DNA from: an uncultured Eubacteriales bacterium | GTDB taxonomy: Bacteria; Bacillota; Clostridia; Oscillospirales; Acutalibacteraceae | Length of the DNA stretch: 6,431 bases | Direction of reading: 5' to 3' | NCBI GenBank assembly: GCA_900313475.1 | Contig: OMRJ01000129.1 | Coordinates: 1-6,431, forward strand | In this document: one piece after another, positions 4,542 to 6,431 of the stretch | Position numbering within the stretch: the stretch's first letter is position 1 | Layout of the letters: every line of letters begins with the position of its first letter | Position numbers and translations under genes: made by a program | Notes under the pieces: model-generated | The model's database searches: none | What the model was told of the DNA's origin: nothing | What the model saw: only the letters and a program-made list of their open reading frames with translations

Positions 4542-6431
4542 ATGGTAAAAGTTAAATTGAGAGACGACGTCCGCGAGTTTGAGAGCGGCACCACAGCCAT
4601 GGACATTGCAAAAGCAATAGGCGCGGGACTTTATAAGGCGGTCTGCGTATGCAGGATAAACGGCGAGGAAAAGGATTTGCGCACACCGATAACCGAGGAC
4701 TGCGAAATCGAATTTCTTACGTTTGATTCCGACGAAGGCAAGCGCACCTTCCGCCACTCCGCATCGCACGTGCTCGCACAGGCGGTCAAGCGTCTTTATC
4801 CCGAAACGCTTCTCGCAATAGGTCCCGCGATAGAAAACGGCTTCTACTACGATTTTGACAGAGACACGCCGTTTTCTCCCGAAGACCTTGAAAAGATAGA
4901 AGCGGAGATGAAAAAAATAGTCAAAGAGGCTCTCCCGATAGAGCAATTTGAAATGACCCCCGACGACGCGATAAAGTATTACAAAGACAAGGGCGAAATA
5001 TATAAGGTCGAGCTTGTTGAGGAGCACGCCGACAAGGGCGAAAACATCAGCTTCTATAAACAGGGCGAGTTCACCGAGCTTTGCGCAGGTCCCCATATTC
5101 CCGACACGGGCAGAATAAAGGCGTTCAAGCTTACGTCCTGCACCGGTGCCTACTGGCGCGGCAGCGAAAAGAACAAGATGCTTCAGCGCATCTATGCCAC
5201 GGCGTTTACAAAGCAGGCGGATCTCGACGCCTATCTTGAAGCTGTCGAAGAAGCAAAGCGCCGCGACCACAGAAAGCTCGGCCGCGAGCTCGGACTTTTC
5301 GCGCTCCGCGACGAGGCGCCCGGCATGCCGTTCTTCCTCCCCAAAGGCATGGTGCTTCAGAACACACTCATAAACTACTGGCGCGAGGTTCACAAAAAGT
5401 GGGATTATCTTGAAATATCCACTCCGCAGATTATGCGCCGTTCTCTCTGGGAAACATCAGGTCACTGGGAGCACTATCACGACGATATGTACACCACTCA
5501 GATAGACGGCGAGGACTTTGCCATAAAGCCCATGAACTGCCCCGGAAGCATTCTTGTGTATGAGCTTGAGCCGCATTCCTACAAGGAGCTTCCTCTGCGC
5601 TACGGCGAACTGGGCAGGGTGCACAGAAACGAGCTTTCGGGGGCGCTGCACGGTCTTTTCAGAGTGCGATGCTTCACGCAGGACGATGCGCATATACTTC
5701 TTGCTCCCGAACAGATAAAGGACGAGGTCATACGCATCGCAAGTCTGTTCGACGAGGTCTACTCTCTGTTCGGTCTTCCCTATGAAATAGAGCTTTCCAC
5801 GATGCCCGACGACCATATCGGCAGCGAGGAGGATTGGAAAATCGCAACCGACGCGCTTGCAAACGCCATAACGAGCGTCGGAAAAACATATATCGTCAAT
5901 GAGGGAGACGGCGCGTTCTACGGACCGAAGCTTGACTTCCACATCAAAGACAGCCTCGGCAGAACGTGGCAGTGCGGCACTATTCAGCTTGACTATCAGC
6001 TTCCCGAACGCTTCGGTCTTGAGTATACGGGCGCGGACGGCGAAAAGCATTGCCCCGTGATGATCCACCGCGTTGTTTTCGGCTCCGTCGAGAGATTCAT
6101 CGGCGTTATCACCGAGCATTTCGCAGGTGCGTTCCCGATGTGGCTCTCTCCCGTTCAGGTTGAAATTCTGCCGATTGCCGACCGCCACCACGGCGCGGCA
6201 AACGCGGTCAGGGATAAGCTTGAAGCTGCCGGAATAAGAGTGCATGTCGACACGAGAAGCGAAAAACTCGGCTATAAGCTGAGGGAAGCGCAGCTCCAAA
6301 AAACACCGTATATGCTCGTTGTCGGTGACAGGGAAGCCGAGGAGGGCACCGTCTCCGTCCGCAAACGCGGTGAGGGCGACAAGGGCAGCATGTCCGCAGA
6401 CGATTTCATGAAGCTTGCGCTTGACGATATC
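4542..6431 (+). CDS. thrS: Threonine--tRNA ligase (ThrRS), C-terminus cut by window edge
   Basis: The enzyme charges tRNA-Thr with threonine in the cytoplasm. 630 codons are visible; bacterial ThrRS is about 640 residues, so only a few are missing. Domains: TGS (about 1-61); editing domain with HSASH (H72, H76) and CAGPH (C181, H185), the residues that clear mischarged Ser-tRNA-Thr, one position off E. coli H73/H77/C182/H186; class II catalytic core (about 240-530) with KPMNCPG (C333), TQDDAH (H384) and VMIHRVVFGSVERF (H509), where C333, H384 and H509 are the zinc ligands that recognise threonine, plus RVHRNELSGALHGLFRVR of motif 2 and R518 of motif 3; anticodon-binding domain from about 535 (VEILPIADRHH...TPYMLVVGDRE). 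All key residues are present, so it should be active. AAAGGA (4526-4531) lies 10 bases before the ATG. It is controlled by the T-box leader directly upstream. Confidence 0.98.
   Translation, partial: MVKVKLRDDVREFESGTTAMDIAKAIGAGLYKAVCVCRINGEEKDLRTPITEDCEIEFLTFDSDEGKRTFRHSASHVLAQAVKRLYPETLLAIGPAIENGFYYDFDRDTPFSPEDLEKIEAEMKKIVKEALPIEQFEMTPDDAIKYYKDKGEIYKVELVEEHADKGENISFYKQGEFTELCAGPHIPDTGRIKAFKLTSCTGAYWRGSEKNKMLQRIYATAFTKQADLDAYLEAVEEAKRRDHRKLGRELGLFALRDEAPGMPFFLPKGMVLQNTLINYWREVHKKWDYLEISTPQIMRRSLWETSGHWEHYHDDMYTTQIDGEDFAIKPMNCPGSILVYELEPHSYKELPLRYGELGRVHRNELSGALHGLFRVRCFTQDDAHILLAPEQIKDEVIRIASLFDEVYSLFGLPYEIELSTMPDDHIGSEEDWKIATDALANAITSVGKTYIVNEGDGAFYGPKLDFHIKDSLGRTWQCGTIQLDYQLPERFGLEYTGADGEKHCPVMIHRVVFGSVERFIGVITEHFAGAFPMWLSPVQVEILPIADRHHGAANAVRDKLEAAGIRVHVDTRSEKLGYKLREAQLQKTPYMLVVGDREAEEGTVSVRKRGEGDKGSMSADDFMKLALDDI

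Noticed and set aside
4286..4555. 89-codon plus-strand open frame between the thrS promoter and thrS, possible leader peptide
   Set aside because: It lies over the T-box stems, specifier, T-box bulge and terminator, has no convincing ribosome binding site and looks like no protein. Its ATG is inside the 5' side of stem I.
4506..5393. Long minus-strand open frame opposite the first half of thrS
   Set aside because: It is antisense to the conserved ThrRS editing domain and its composition follows the thrS codon pattern. No promoter or ribosome binding site is visible and its product has no recognisable domain.
5457..6299. 280-codon minus-strand open frame opposite the second half of thrS
   Set aside because: It mirrors the ThrRS catalytic core, where all class II motifs are intact on the plus strand. 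It is a codon-bias shadow.

Overview
The window looks like a chromosomal segment of a moderately GC-rich Clostridia member (Firmicutes/Bacillota), probably a gut-type Oscillospiraceae/Ruminococcaceae relative. The evidence is a T-box leader in front of thrS, sigma-A promoters with near-consensus boxes, strong AAAGGA/GGAG ribosome binding sites, a lipobox protein of the Cthe_2159 family, and frequent ATA and AGA codons despite the GC content. The genus call is inference; no rRNA or other marker is present.

Layout. (1) Positions 3-188 hold the last 61 codons of a DUF4956-type membrane protein. Its end overlaps by 11 bases the start of (2), a 583-residue lipoprotein with a Cthe_2159-like (DUF4353) beta-helix and a Gly/Pro/Glu-rich tail carrying an 11-residue tandem repeat (178-1929). 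(3) A 15-bp inverted repeat flanked by A and T runs (1945-1984) is a shared, bidirectional terminator between convergent genes. (4) A complete minus-strand GH3 glycosidase of BglX-like architecture without a signal peptide occupies 1997-4072. (5) The divergent intergenic region 4073-4541 holds two opposed promoters and a full T-box riboswitch with its terminator. (6) thrS (threonyl-tRNA synthetase) starts at 4542 and runs off the right edge with 630 codons visible, nearly the whole protein.

How the parts work together. The first two genes are translationally coupled and probably belong to a cell-envelope cassette whose other members lie to the left. The GH3 enzyme is a stand-alone cytoplasmic glycosidase with its own promoter. 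thrS is controlled by uncharged tRNA-Thr: the leader offers an ACC codon in the specifier position and TGGA in the T-box bulge, and the terminator and antiterminator compete for the same CCCCGT segment. I see no mobile element, CRISPR array, tRNA or rRNA. No wholly new system is evident; the most interesting items are the fine structure of the T-box leader, the DUF4956/Cthe_2159 coupling with its repetitive tail, and substitutions at usually conserved GH3 active-site positions.
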